From the NCBI GenBank assembly GCA_038496445.1, contig JALMLS010000138.1:186001-250000 (forward strand): DNA of 64,000 nt, written 5' to 3'. The position numbers and the translations under genes are program-made. Each line of letters begins with the position of its first letter. Position 1 is the first letter of the stretch. The notes under the pieces were generated by a model. It worked only from the letters and a program-made list of their open reading frames with translations, ran no database searches and had not been told where the DNA came from. Below are positions 1 through 11,560 of the stretch, piece after piece. Origin of the DNA: Trichosphaerium sp. ATCC 40318. Its lineage: Eukaryota; Discosea; Flabellinia; Trichosidae.

Positions 1-1806
1 AATTTAATAGTTGGAGTTGTAGTTGTAGTTTGTTTGTTTGCTGGAACGAACGCACAACTGCCTTGCAACCAATTCAACGATGGTAGATGTACCAATAACA
101 CTTGTCTTGCAGATTCCTCAACTTGCCAAACGTGTTGCAGTTAGTAGCTTAGTTTGTAGCCTTATTCTTAGCATATTTAGTTCGTCCAGAAGACATTGGC
201 TCCTCAACACTGGGTGTTTGTTACCAATACCTCAATCCAACAGCCCAAATATGCGACGAGAACTTTCAAGTGTGCGAATCTATACCCACGGACCCCAATG
301 ATCCTACCATATGCTTTGCTGGTATCCATAGGAACGTTTCTCAATGTTACGATCCTACGTCGCAACAATGCTTTGAGGGGGAAATTTGTGATGGCTTAAA
401 CAGTGATTATTGCCCTCCAGGTTAGCTTTTTTGTTACCGTTTTCAGTTTTTCAGTATAATCAGTGTAACAATATTAGCTTTAAGTGGAGGCCCTGGTGGT
501 TGTTTTATCCCTTCATCACAATCTTGTCTTTCTGGTAGAATATGTGACGGAACAGACGCCGCTTTCTGTCAATCCGGAGATACTTTCGCAGACGAAATCT
601 GTTTCAGACAAAACTCACAAACTTGCACCAACTTAGGAAATGGTATCAAGCCGCAAGTTTGCGATGGATTAAGCTCCCAATACTGCCCTGGTAAGTATTT
701 TGTATAAAATGAAAAAAAACCGCTAACGATGTAAAGCTGATAATGGAGATCCTGTCACATATCCTGGAGGTTGTTATGACCGAAGCAACCAGTCCTGTAC
801 AAACGGATTTATATGTCCTGGTGTGAACCAAGGTCATTGCAGGACAGCCAACGCAACTGTAGGAGGTTGTTATGATCTTGCAAGCGAACTGTGTCTTTCC
901 CAGTTTATTTGTCCTTTTGGCGAAACTTTGTGTCCAGGTACGCACTTCATGCCAAGCCAACACATACTTACTCGTTATAGTCGGTCGTTTCCCAGGAGGT
1001 TGTTATGACCCTGACGTAAACAGTTGTCTTGATGGTTTAACGGAATGTCTTAAAGAAGAGTTTATTTGTGAAGGTATAAAAGTAAAACTACAACAGTTAC
1101 TTAACGGATTATGAAGCGGGTTCTTTTGGTACCAATTATACTTGCTTCAACCTTCAGAATGAGAGCTGTATCAGTGGAGCAATATGTAATAGATCATCAA
1201 ATTATTGCCCAGGTAGCGTAGACGATAAAACAGAACTGCAAACTAATATACGGTTACTAGGTGCTGATGTTTGTTTTGATCCTAGCATTTATAGTTGCTT
1301 TAATGGAGAGCTTTGCATTGCCGGTGTAAATTGTTTCGTTGGTATGTCTTTTTTTGATGGATATGATGTTATTTACCGAAATATGTAGATGAGTTTCCAA
1401 CACTTTCGCCAACAGAGAAACCTACACCACCTCCTACAATAGCTCCTACAACACTACCTCCTACGACCGAGGCACCATCTACAGAAGCGCCTACAACTGT
1501 AGCGCCCACCGCAGCTGCAGATGAGACCTTAGGGAACCAAATTAATGCGATGTGGCTGATTCTTTTGGTTGCAACTATTTGTGCGTAATTTTTATTTTTT
1601 GCTGAGCTAACTGCTGCAGTGTTTTGTGTGTTTATTGTAGGCATGGGTTATTGCTTGAAAAGATTAAGATCCGGAGAGAGTCAAAAGAGTAACCCAGATA
1701 TTTATGTTGCCTTAGATAACATCAACTAGGCTACGAGCAACAAGACATTGAACTGGATAATGAAGGTGCACTATACGAGCCTGATGGAGGATACGATAGG
1801 GAGTGA
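1..1806 (+). CDS. Cysteine-rich repeat membrane protein, 5' end cut
   Basis: The reading frame is open from the first base and begins with a hydrophobic signal-like stretch (LIVGVVVVVCLFAG), so the initiator ATG probably lies just outside the window. Nine or so exons encode repeated cysteine modules of the type GGCYDP..SC.DG..C....YC, a pattern resembling the fungal Carb_bind/CBM52 module of endo-glucanases. Introns were placed at 140-180, 421 to about 483, 691 to about 736, from 938, and 1689-1729; each restores frame. After the modules come a Thr/Pro-rich stalk (about 1395-1530), one transmembrane helix (MWLILLVATICMGY) and a short acidic cytosolic tail ending DGGYDRE. It is read as a type I surface protein, perhaps a glycan binder. 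The family resemblance is by pattern only. Confidence 0.7.
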
Positions 1807-2539
1807 ATGTACCTTATTAATTTAAAAAGAATAAAAAGTTAGAATTGTTATGTTGAAAGCCGTTTTGTGTTAGAAGCACCTCTCTTGCAGAGACGAATTT
1901 GATTCAATATAGAGTAGTATAGTCCTCTAGCATCGAGAACTACGTCTTAAACAGAAGCAGATGACTCATTGTGTGAGCAAGGTTGAATTTTAAGAGGTTC
2001 CTAAATTTTACGACTGAAGTACCAAATTCTTTGGTTACGAAATTTTTTCTACTCTTGCGTGTAGGTTTAAAACAGTATTGCTGTTCGCTCACATTTCGAT
2101 CATACTTTCTCAACCATAGCACCGTTGCGTTATTCGGGAATTTAGTAAAATTCGTTAGAATTTGTCAAAAAAAAAAAAACCTTTGAATACAAAGTATGCT
2201 TGTTTCTGAAGTCGCTTTTTAAAGAAAATACAATTCCCAAAGGAGCATTAAGTTAATCAGAGTATATTCACAACACTGTAAGCAACTGGTCAGTTTTCAT
2301 GGATGTAGCTAGACAACATCTCAAGATACTTTTGTTCATTTTTGTTTTTTACAGGTTTATTATTAGTTCAACAAGTGTATTGAAAAGTTCATGCTGTATT
2401 TTCGACATCACCGATATGAGTGTCATCTCTCTCGCAATTATTTGAACCAAAGAGACACTTCTTGATTGCCTTAAAGCTTAGCACTCTAATATAAAATAGA
2501 AATCCAAGTAGCCTATCCAAATAGTCAGAAAACGGGTGG
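1807..2539. other. Intergenic, convergent 3' ends
   Basis: This AT-rich stretch lies between two genes ending towards each other. An AATAAA-like poly(A) signal occurs at 1830-1835, shortly after the upstream stop codon. The short ORFs here on both strands overlap each other and show no recognisable protein. Confidence 0.6.
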
Positions 2540-3604
2540 CTACAAAAAGAATACAACGTACCAAAAACCCAACAAAACTACAACAACTCCCACAATTGTT
2601 AGCAGTATAAATCCACCAGTAAATTGTTTTTCCAGGCTGTCGGCCTTTGGTGTCACTGTAGGTAGAATTGTCCTTGTTGGTGCCTGTGTTGGTTCTTGTG
2701 TTGGTGATGCAGTTGGAGCAGGAGTTGGCGTCATCGTTGGCATTGATGGAGCAGCTGTTGGTGATTAGTGCTGTACACAAGTTTGAACCAAAAAAAAAGA
2801 ACGAAAAGACGATGTATTGATTGAAATATTGTGGCTACCTTGTTTACAATCAACTCCTTTAGTGCATACACTACCTGTAGGACATTCATGTGTTGTGTGG
2901 TTAAAGCACTGGCTATCTACACCTTCAGTTGTTGCTAAAAGAAGAGTTATTTATTGAACGAAATATCAATTTCAAAAAGAACGTACATTCACAATAACCA
3001 AGTCCATGATCGCATACAATATCCTTGAAACAGTCTTGTGTACTTTCATCATAACAGGATAGCTTTCCACTCCTCACTTTGCAGAACGTGAGAAAACAAC
3101 TTTCTGATGTTAATCGGTCGTACGTGAACATAACTTCATTCCCACAGAACAATTGGTGTAACCATCTGCGCAACTGTGTACTTCTGGATCGTAACATCCA
3201 CCAGGATAAATTCCAGCTAGAAAACACATTAATTTCAATTTCAAATCAATGATTGATGTGGTACCTTGGCAATATTCCTCTCCGATATTACAAACGTTAC
3301 CACCCGCTACACAATGCTGTGTATCTAAATGGTAACATTCGCTCTCCATTAGTTCCTGGGTATTTGCACATACGCCCATGTTTGTCTCAGAACATATTTT
3401 ACCCCCCGCACACGATTGTTGAGAGCTATCAAAGCAACCACCAACACCAAAAGGACCTATTATTTGAGTGAGTGATTTTCATCATTGTAAAAAAAAACAT
3501 AGTTTTAGATTTGACGTACCTGGGTCGCAAATCGAGTACGTGCAATTCTTACAACATGCAAGAGAAGCAATAGATAAAATAAGAAGAGTGAGTAGAGTAT
3601 TCAT
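2540..3604 (-). CDS. Cysteine-rich repeat membrane protein, copy A of inverted pair
   Basis: The start ATG at 3604 opens a clear signal peptide (MNTLLTLLILSIASLACC). The exons then carry cysteine modules with GGCYDP and CDHGLGYC motifs, a Thr/Pro-rich stalk (MTPTPAPTASPTQ) and a C-terminal hydrophobic helix (FILLTIVGVVVVLLGFW), fitting a type I membrane protein. It is a near copy of the gene at 5359-6355 on the other strand; even some introns are almost identical. Differences: the 3' part (stalk and membrane helix) has diverged, and around 3070-3125 this copy needs an extra intron to avoid a stop, where the other copy reads straight through. The last intron appears to use an AG about 16 nt further on than the other copy. 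It belongs to the same family as the gene at 1-1806. Confidence 0.7.
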
Positions 3605-4205
3605 GATGAGGCTGTTGTTGTTGCGGTTGTAGTTGTTTGATATTATGATTTTTTAAGTGCCGTTTTAAGCAATATTTTATCAATCACTTCTTTGATTATT
3701 GGTTCATCAGTTTTCGATCTTATTGTGCTGTCCTGGTTCTCAATCTCAAGCTTCAAACTAATCACATATTGTTATAATGTGTTGGGTAGTGTGTACGTTT
3801 AATCGTTTTCGGCATAGCTGAAATGTATTTTCACTCAAGTTTTCAATCTCGTCACAATTTCGCTAGTGCGATTCTTGTATCCTATTGGACACAAAATAAG
3901 GGACAGCTCGAAGGCCGTCTACTCAATGTTGTTGGAGTTGATATTGTTAGCTAAACTGTTTTAAATTGAATCCGAAAGTTTTTTTTCTAGATAGAAAATC
4001 AGTCTCTTTTTTAAATCCAGAAAAGACAACGCAATCGCTATTTCTACGCGCAAAAAAGTGATTCAGACTGGTTTTACACATTTTTGAGAACAACATGTCA
4101 GAAAGTTGCTGTGCAACGAAAAAAGTTGCTGTGTACCTATTACAAGGCGTAAAAGACTGGCGGCTTATGTTTCACATTGGTTCTTTTCAATCTTGGTGTT
4201 TTAGT
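2800..4205. repeat. Left arm of large inverted duplication
   Basis: This arm matches 5028-6135 in reverse complement. It carries most of copy A of the cysteine-rich gene plus its upstream region. Non-coding matches include the block around 4045-4205 (GTGATTCAGACTGG, ACCTATTACAAGGCG, GGCTTATGTTTCACATTGG) and 3660-3710 (ATCAATCACTTCTTTGATTA). Roughly 270 bases near 3715-3990 have no clear partner in the other arm, so there has been an insertion here or a deletion there. Confidence 0.8.
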
Positions 4206-5027
4206 TTCAATACGGCCTGTGGCGCTCTTTCATTTTTCAATGCGTATGTAGTGACACAAGAGCAATCCCGTTAAACTGTTTGTAAAATAAAACCTCCGAT
4301 AGCATACTATTCCATGCGTGAGAGGCTTGATAGCTTTGTTCGACAAAGTACTACGCAAGGTTGTAAAAGTGAGGCCTTTTAATGGTGGAGCAAACTTTCA
4401 TATTGTATGAGTGTCAGTTATGCAAGATACCGAATTGTTTAAAATACTTAAGCATAGCTGCATTTTCTAGCCACAATTGTTCTACGATACAACTTGGTAT
4501 TGAAGCATTGTGCTGCCGTTTAGCGAGAACAACATATAGTTCCTTCAGCATGTATGCAAACGAGCAGCATACGTTGGCGCAGCGGTTGGTATTCATGAGG
4601 GAGTTGAGTTTTAGAAAACTACTGCGGACACTCTTTTCAATCACGTAGAGACAAACGTTGAGTTGTTAATTGATGTTGTTAATTAATATTACTTTTTTGC
4701 TACATTTGAGACGCAAGCTGATCGACAATCTCAAGTTCTCACCTGCACAATCTAGTTTTGTTTCAACAACTACAGTAAATATGCGTGCATAACTGTTCAA
4801 AGACTTTAGAACATTCGTACTGCAATGTTTCAAATTTGTCAAAAATTGTTTAAACCTTTGAAAAAGCTAAAAACTCAAGAACTATCATTAATAATACGCG
4901 CAATACATTGATCTAGACAAGTAATTTTAATGACCTCAACACTTAAATACAATGAACTTGTTTGGCTTTATTGCGATCGCTACAGGCTATCGTTTACTCT
5001 ACCAATACTGCCGAACAAGAATGAAAA
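4206..5027. other. Spacer between the inverted arms
   Basis: About 820 bases separate the two arms. Overlapping opposite-strand ORFs at about 4382-4648 are short, resemble nothing known and show no splice-linked continuation, so they are not called as genes. No transposase or terminal repeats were seen. Confidence 0.5.
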
Positions 5028-6135
5028 CTTCAACACAAAGATTGAAAGCAACCAATGTGAAACATAAGCCGTCAGTCTTTTACGCCTTGTAATAGGTACA
5101 CAGCAACTACAGCAACTTTCTGACATGTAAAAATGTGTAAAACCAGTCTGAATCACTTTTTTGCGCGTAGAAATAGCGATTATTTAAAAAAGAGACTCAT
5201 AATCCTATGCAACAACTAATTCGACCAACAAGATTACAACAATAATTTAACGCCTCACACATTCGAACTGATGAACCAATAATCAAAGAAGTGATTGATA
5301 AAATATTGCTTAAAACGACAACTCATAATACATACAACCGCAACAACAACAGCCTATCATGAATACTCTACTCACTCTTCTTATTTTATCTATTGCTTCT
5401 CTTGCATGTTGTAAGAATTGCACGTACTCGATTTGCGACCCAGGTACGTCAAATCTAAAACTATGTTTTTTTTACAATGATGAAAATCACTCACTCAAAT
5501 AATAGGTCCTTTTGGTGTTGGTGGTTGCTTTGATACCTCACAGAAATCATGTCTGGGGGGTAAAATATGTTCAGGATTGCTTATCGGTGTATGCACGAAT
5601 ATCGAGGCGCTTATGGAGAGCGAATGTTACCATTTAGATACACAGCATTGTGTAGCGGGTGGTAACGTTTGTAATATCGGAGAGGAATATTGCCAAGGTA
5701 CCACATCAATCATTGATTTGAAATTGAAATTAATGTGTTTTCTAGCTGGAATTTATCCTGGTGGATGTTACGATCCAGAAGTACACAGTTGCGCAGATGG
5801 TTACACCAATTGTTCTGTGGGAACGAAAATATGTAAAGAGGGAAGAGAGGCAATCTGTTACGATGAAAGTACTCAGGACTGTTTCAAGGATATTGTATGC
5901 GATCATGGACTTGGTTATTGTGAATGTACGTTCTTTTTGAAATTGATATTTCGTTCAATAAATAACTCTTCTTTTAGCAACAACTGAAGGTGTAGATAGC
6001 CAATGCTTTAACCACACAACACAAAATTGTTTTACAGGTAGTATATGTACCCAAGGAGTCGATTGTAGAGAAGGTACTTATTTCAATCAATACATCGTCT
6101 TTTCGTTCTTTTTTTATTCTCCTATCATTCAATCT
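5028..6135. repeat. Right arm of large inverted duplication
   Basis: Reverse-complement partner of 2800-4205, centred on the spacer 4206-5027. Similarity ends inside the intron before the stalk exon of the gene at 5359-6355, which is why the stalk and membrane tails of the two genes differ while their cysteine modules agree. Confidence 0.8.
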
Positions 6136-6355
6136 TTTAACTTTTGTACAGCTCTAGTCCCAATAGATACCCCAACACGAATGCCAACTATGACACCTAC
6201 TCCTGCACCAACCGTATCACCAACTGTAGCACCAACATACACACCAACAAAGGCGCGAACACAAACTAAACAACACTCGGGATCTGCTTCAAACAGTATG
6301 ACGACCACAGTGATTATAGTAGTGTGTCTTATGTTTGCTATGGTTCACATTTAAA
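5359..6355 (+). CDS. Cysteine-rich repeat membrane protein, copy B of inverted pair
   Basis: ATG at 5359 gives the same signal peptide as copy A. Exon 1 ends at 5443, the GTACGT intron runs 5444-5505, and later introns begin with GTACCA, GTACGT and GTACTT. The exons encode cysteine modules (GGCFDTSQKSC, GGCYDPEVHSC, CYDESTQDCF), then a Thr/Pro stalk (MTPTPAPTVSPTVAPT) and a C-terminal hydrophobic run (TTTVIIVVCLMFAMVHI) with almost nothing after it. That ending suits a GPI-anchor signal or tail helix, unlike the clearer transmembrane helix of copy A. The cysteine region corresponding to copy A's extra intron is continuous here (CKEGREAICYDE). Upstream DNA is shared with copy A, so both copies probably share promoter elements. 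Confidence 0.75.
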
Positions 6356-6865
6356 CCACCGAGAAATATATAAGCTACTGATGTCTCACAAGGACAATTG
6401 GAATTCATTTCGTTTCACTCAAAACCTCAAAAACAACTTCTCATTTTCAAACTCATGTTGCACTTAAAACCTTGTTTTGACATCCTTGTACCTAATTCAA
6501 ATAAATCACTTGTACATAAAACCAAACAATACTGATCATGGTCTCGTTCTCACAGGAATCGGAAACTTAAATTCATTATCAACATTTTGTGTAGCCATTT
6601 AGAAAACACATGCACGTGATCCTTTGCCCTGACGCTGTAGGAATAAAAAGCTCAATGTGCATTAGCTGCCAACATCGGCCCATTCTGCGCTACATTACCT
6701 CCAGGACTAAATTTAGGCTGGACTTTTTGTGGACTGTATTAAGTGACATTTTAGTAATTTCACCAAAACCAAGAAGTTTACGCCTTGTCTATACTCTACA
6801 AAGTGGACAAGGTGGCTTAAAATATTTTGACGAACCGGCAAACTAACAAAGCTAATACCAGCTTG
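6356..6865. other. Intergenic
   Basis: A 78-codon ATG frame at 6610-6846 is present, with no recognisable domain and no convincing splice partners. Otherwise nothing distinct is seen. Confidence 0.4.
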
Positions 6866-8886
6866 ATGGCTTTTTATCTCGTTCTAATTCAGCGCGGGCA
6901 AGAGCGCAAAACAACTGAGTATGATTTAAAAACATCCAATTTATATATTGGTTCAGAGTGCGTGTTCAAGCCGCTAGTACAGAATTTCAGCTTATTGCGC
7001 ATTTAGCCTATCAACGGTCTCAGGCTTCAAAATACAATTACAATCGCGGTCAATCGCTCGCATCCACGCTGAAATCAGTCGCAGTAGCGAAGGCAAGGTA
7101 ATTCCAAAGTTAGATCGTGTCTTCATTAAATCGTCTACAACACTCCGAAAACATATAAAAGTGCCCTGACCTGCGTGGAGAGGCATTATCGCTCAATAAT
7201 GTCAGTTTTTAGCTGACTCAGCTTGTAGGTGCTCATAAATAATATTACAGGCGACTCTACGCGTCTCAATATCAATGGCATTGGATTGGGTACATAAACC
7301 ATCAATTGAATCATTTTCGCTCTTCAGAAAAAAGAAAATCAAAACAAACAGAATTCTGTTAGCTTTACGCCTTATTATCACTTAGGTACGCGTATGCGCC
7401 CACTAGAAAATGGAGATATGCTTGCAATTGGTGATAAATTTAAAGCACGTTATCAGGTTGTAAAGCATAAATCTATACGCATACGCAATCATCGTACGCA
7501 AACGCTGAAGCAAAATCAATGGTAGTTACATTTTTGTAGACACCATCAAAGAATCAACCAAATCTGAGATAGATAGTAAGAGTAAAAGTAAGCGCTTTTT
7601 TTCGGGCTTCTGTTTAATAGATTATAGCCAAACCAGAAGAACTACAAGCAATAGATTTGAGCGCGCTCGAGGACCGCTTTAGTAGTCCAATGACGCGGAG
7701 TGTGACATTTAAGGTAAAGAAAAGGTAAAAATAAAATAGAACGGTTTCAATCAGTCCTGTCTAACTCTGTTGTAGTGCAAGAGGTGTCAAGATACCAGAG
7801 GAGGTATAGTCTATTATTTCTAGTGGTTTCTTTAGTGTTAGAATGATACTAAACGAGTCTATAGATGAGTGTTGACACGGGAGAAAAGACTCTTCTTGAT
7901 TATTTTAATGCAAGTCAAGATCCAGAAAAAACTACTTCTGGCACATCAGACAAGGTTGTTGAGAGACCTAGAAGCTTATCTGATAAATCAGATAGAGCAA
8001 CTATATCAGTTTTTTCAAAAATCCAAAACGAGGCTAAGAGTACGTCAGAGATGAAGTGACGCCGTTTTGTTCATTGATTTTTTTTGATTTTTTTTTTAGA
8101 GTCACTTCGCCTCAAAAAAAAGAAAGGCAGACGGTCAGCAACGCCTATAGTTGTTCCAAAGAAGAAGAAAAATAAGAGCCTAAGAAGGCGTAGTACAACA
8201 TTAAGCATTGCAAATGATACACCATCACCTAGTACGCCACTAGTTTTCAGTTTTTTTTGAATTTGTCTGAATACACTTTTTTTGATTGATTTTTTCATAT
8301 TACTAATATCTCTAGAATCTAGTGATACGTTCCTCGCTAGGCGTAATTCAATAGTGTACGTCATTGACAAATGTGTGGAGTTACTTATAGTTTACTTGTA
8401 GTGTTAACAAGCGACGTTCAAGTAGCTTTAATAGAGTGAGGGAACCACCTGCTAGGACTATACAAATTACACAAAAAATGACAAAAGAAAGAAGAAGAAG
8501 TGCCAATATGGCAGACGAGAAGAAAAAAAATGCGACCTTAGCAGAATTGCTCAAGTACAAAGAAAAACGCCAAAAAAAAACTTGTTTTTTGTCTTTCGGT
8601 TCGACTTGTGTCTGTTTGCTTATTACTTTCTGTTAGAGCGAATGAGACTATTACAGAAATGTTGCAGAAGAATGTTAGGCTGCAACAACAATTACTTATG
8701 TTTCAAGGGAAGCATTTACATAAACATTCAGATGATGTTTTAGAACAATTAGAAGATGATTTGCGGGCAACTTTAGTTGCTGTGCAACGTGAGAAAGTAC
8801 GTGGAGTATAATTATATATTTTCGCTAATAACGCTTGTTAACAGAACGAGCGACAGCAAGAAAACGACTTTGTCGTTGTACCATAA
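6866..8886 (+). CDS. FHA-like N-terminus with basic and coiled-coil C-terminus
   Basis: The model starts at ATG 6866 (MAFYLVLIQRG). Split exons then give SRSIARIHAEISRS, which matches the FHA core SxSRxHAxI, followed at about 7385 by GTRMRPLENGDMLAIG, which resembles the FHA GT and NGD segments. FHA domains bind phosphothreonine peptides in nuclear signalling. Later exons give a Ser-rich region (ERPRSLSDKSD), a Lys/Arg-rich stretch (VVPKKKKNKSLRRR) suited to nuclear localisation, and a leucine-heptad coiled coil (LQKNVRLQQQLL) ending FVVVP at 8886. At least eight introns are needed and several junctions are uncertain. The gene could instead be two genes; the shared + strand and frame-consistent introns favour one. 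A nibrin-like N-terminus is possible but not shown. Confidence 0.45.
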
Positions 8887-9372
8887 AATAAAAGAAAGAA
8901 ATGAACAAAAACGAAGATAACATTAATTTATTTATCATTGTTCTTCTGTTATTTTGTTCTCTTTTGTATCTGCTGTCACGTGATCGATTGGTTTTTCTGA
9001 AATTATAATTTTAGTGGAATGTGCGTACATCAAAAACAGTACTTGAGGTTGGTATGTTGTACATATTTTCGTGCTACTTTTGTACAAGCGTTTTTTTATT
9101 GTGTATCCTTACGGTATCACATAATTTTATATTGGAAGGACTGATGGTGTAGTAAGCTAATGAATACTTCCGAACGTCCTACATGCTATTCAAACAAGTC
9201 TTATTCCTCCATGACTCCTTCTCGCCCTCACTTTTCAACGAAATAGAAGTCACAAAGTGTGATTAAAACGAGCGAATATCAACCCTTATTAAGGTGAAAT
9301 AGTCCGAAAAACTAGAAATTTCGACAATTTTAGTTTTAATCTATTTTATAAAGTTATAACACAGCACACAAC
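8887..9372. other. Intergenic, likely promoter of the LEA-like gene
   Basis: No coding sequence seen. A TCACGTGA octamer lies at 8976-8983, about 390 bases before the next start codon. Confidence 0.5.
8976..8983. promoter_or_regulatory. TCACGTGA palindrome
   Basis: Perfect octamer upstream of the LEA-like gene; its core CACGTG is the classic binding site of bHLH and some bZIP factors. Confidence 0.45.
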
Positions 9373-9882
9373 ATGTCAACAGATAAACAAAAAACAACCG
9401 TGGAATACGTTCAAGAAAACTTGGCTGCGGCAGCTACATACGTTCAGGAGACCGTCGCTGGTGTTACACAACCAAGAGAACCTGCAGACAAACTAGCAGC
9501 TGCAGCTTCAACAGCTACAGATGCTGTAACCGAGGCAGGAAGCAAGGCTGTGGAAGCCGTCAGTTCAGCAGGAGAGTCTGTTAAAGATACCACCGTAAAA
9601 GCTACTTCAGACGCTATAGAAGCTGTTAATGAAGCCAGTAGCAATGCTGCAAAAGCTACAACTGAGCTTGCTGGAAATGCCAAAGAAGCAACCAATGAAA
9701 ACGCTCAAACAACACTCGAGTACATTCAACAGTCTGTAACGGACACTGCCACCTATGTCAAAGAAGCTGTCATTGGCACTCAACCTGAAAAAAAGGTTGA
9801 AGATGCAACAAAAGAAGTTGTAGATGCTGTAAAAGACGTAGGCGAGAACGCCAAAAAAGCTGTAAACGCGAGCACGGAGTAA
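9373..9882 (+). CDS. Alanine-rich amphipathic LEA-like protein
   Basis: A single uninterrupted ORF of 169 codons, unusual here because nearly all neighbours have introns. The protein is hydrophilic and Ala/Lys/Glu/Thr-rich, with loosely repeated units such as DAVTEAGSKAVEAVSSAGE and two related blocks, TVEYVQENLAAAATYVQE and TLEYIQQSVTDTATYVKE, marking an internal duplication. This composition fits amphipathic helices like those of group-3 LEA or apolipoprotein/perilipin-type proteins, which coat membranes or lipid droplets or protect during desiccation. No Cys or Trp and no signal peptide were seen. The function is inferred from composition only. Confidence 0.75.
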   Translation: MSTDKQKTTVEYVQENLAAAATYVQETVAGVTQPREPADKLAAAASTATDAVTEAGSKAVEAVSSAGESVKDTTVKATSDAIEAVNEASSNAAKATTELAGNAKEATNENAQTTLEYIQQSVTDTATYVKEAVIGTQPEKKVEDATKEVVDAVKDVGENAKKAVNASTE

Positions 9883-10106
9883 TCTAGAATAAACTTTCAT
9901 CCACATTTAGTTAGATTTTCCCAACTTAGTAGTCTAATGTAGCCAGATTTTCTCATAGTTTTTGACGTTTGCGGACCGGCACAACTTACAATATTTAATA
10001 CACCATACGTGTTTGTTAGAGATACTTTTAACTATTTTTAAACGATTCTGGAATTGACCATCAAGAACCAAAATTATCGATGATCCATTTTCAGAAGTTA
10101 AATGTA

Positions 10107-11078
10107 ATGAATGGCTTGCAAGATGACAACATTATTGAAAAGGAAATTTCTCATTATAAAGATCTAATCAATGGTGTATTATTTGGACGTCGTGTGTCCA
10201 CATGTCGACTTCACAGTATTTACTTTATGTCTTGATTTCGAAACTACAGTCTGTGTGGAAGCCCTTTTGGTTCAAATACATTAACTGAGATTCTTGTTGG
10301 CGTCTGTGGCAAAATGTAAGGAAAGTCAATTGCATAAACTTTCAGGAATACATTGGTTAAAAAGCGTAGGAAAATGTAAACAAGTAATATCCAGAGTAAC
10401 ATAATTACTTTCGAAAACCTTCTTGTACTTTTTTAACAATGAGAAAACATAGTCAAGTCTTTCTTGGTTGGTCAATATTTGCAACATGTTCAGTTATTAT
10501 TGAAACATCCACAAATTGCCGTTCTTTATTAGTAATGCTCTGCAGCGCCTTACGTAATGTAACGTTGTTTTTACTATTTTCGTATGCACTAGGAGGTCCA
10601 CAAGCTATTGTGGAGTTAGATAATGGTAGAATAAGCTTATATACGCATAAACGTACGATGTCAACTTGTTAAATAGTGATACTAACGTAGTTACGTCGAA
10701 GACAACATTACTGGGCCACCAACTCGCGGAAGATATGTAACACTACTCACATGGTTCTTTACAATGACTTCTCGACATTATGAGGGTCTAATATTCATGA
10801 TAGCAGTTGCTGCAATTCGTACGTTTTCTCCTTTTTTGGCAAGTTTCAACTTCACGTTGATTTGTACTTAACAGTATTCATTCATTCTTTGTTAGTATGG
10901 TTTGAACATAACTTTGGTATATGCTTCGACAGGCCTAGATATTTGGAAATCGCAGGCCATAGTGTGGAGGTGTGAAACCTTTATCAAGCAAGCTTTTGCA
11001 GGTGTTACAATTTTTCTAATGTACAAAAAGAGAGAGCAGAGAACGATCAGAAAGACACATGTTGATATAAAACAATAA
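10107..11078 (+). CDS. Unrecognised multi-pass membrane protein
   Basis: Exons were pieced together by frame. Candidate first exon from ATG 10107 (MNGLQDDNIIEKEISHYKDL); an exon near 10250-10316 (CGSPFGSNTLTEILVGVCGK); a hydrophobic exon at 10439-10650 (NVTLFLLFSYALGG); another around 10700-10818 (RYVTLLTWFFTMTSRHYEGL); and a terminal exon around 10895-11078 (FAGVTIFLMYKKREQR, stop at 11076). The predicted protein has four to six membrane helices and a basic cytosolic tail. No family is recognised. Several junctions, including the one near 10652, could not be fixed, so the first exons may belong elsewhere. Confidence 0.4.
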
Positions 11079-11560
11079 TGAAACGTTATGGGTTTTGTAA
11101 AGAGTATATTAGTGCTATGTTTAGTAAACAAGCCTTTTCAAACGCCATTCTTGCGTCGTAAACTCTTTTTATTGTTCACGTGATAACGTGGCGCTGCTAG
11201 TGCAGTTTTACTCTTTTAGGTGCTGAATTAAAGCTATACGCGTTGTCCCTGACGCTATTTGGTAGCCACAGTTGCGTGGTTGTGTAGAAATTACAATGTG
11301 CGAATATAATAACCAGATGGCGCGATGAGATTTTAACAATTGTTCACCAAACATTTCTGATCAAGACCAAATACTCTCAAAAACCTACCTATACTATACC
11401 TAACATACAATTCTAGTTTGGAACGCAGTTTTTGTTGTAATACATGTTCTGGTAACAGCATGCGAACAGTATTTCTAACTTTTCTTCAAATTTTTTTCAG
11501 TGAAAAAAAGAGCCTATCACAACATCTGCAAAACCAAACATATTCAAACCTCACACCAGC
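11079..11560. other. Intergenic
   Basis: No coding signal seen. It contains one TCACGTGA site at 11176-11183 and leads to the phosphatase gene downstream. Confidence 0.5.
11176..11183. promoter_or_regulatory. TCACGTGA palindrome
   Basis: Perfect octamer 98 bases after the membrane-protein stop codon and 385 bases before the phosphatase start. Confidence 0.4.

Noticed and set aside
1727-1729. Apparent stop of the first cysteine-rich gene after LDNIN
   Set aside because: A 41-base intron (1689-1729) removes it and continues into an acidic tail ending DGGYDRE.
4382-4648. Overlapping ORFs on both strands in the palindrome spacer
   Set aside because: Short, mutually antisense, no recognisable motif and no matching exon nearby.
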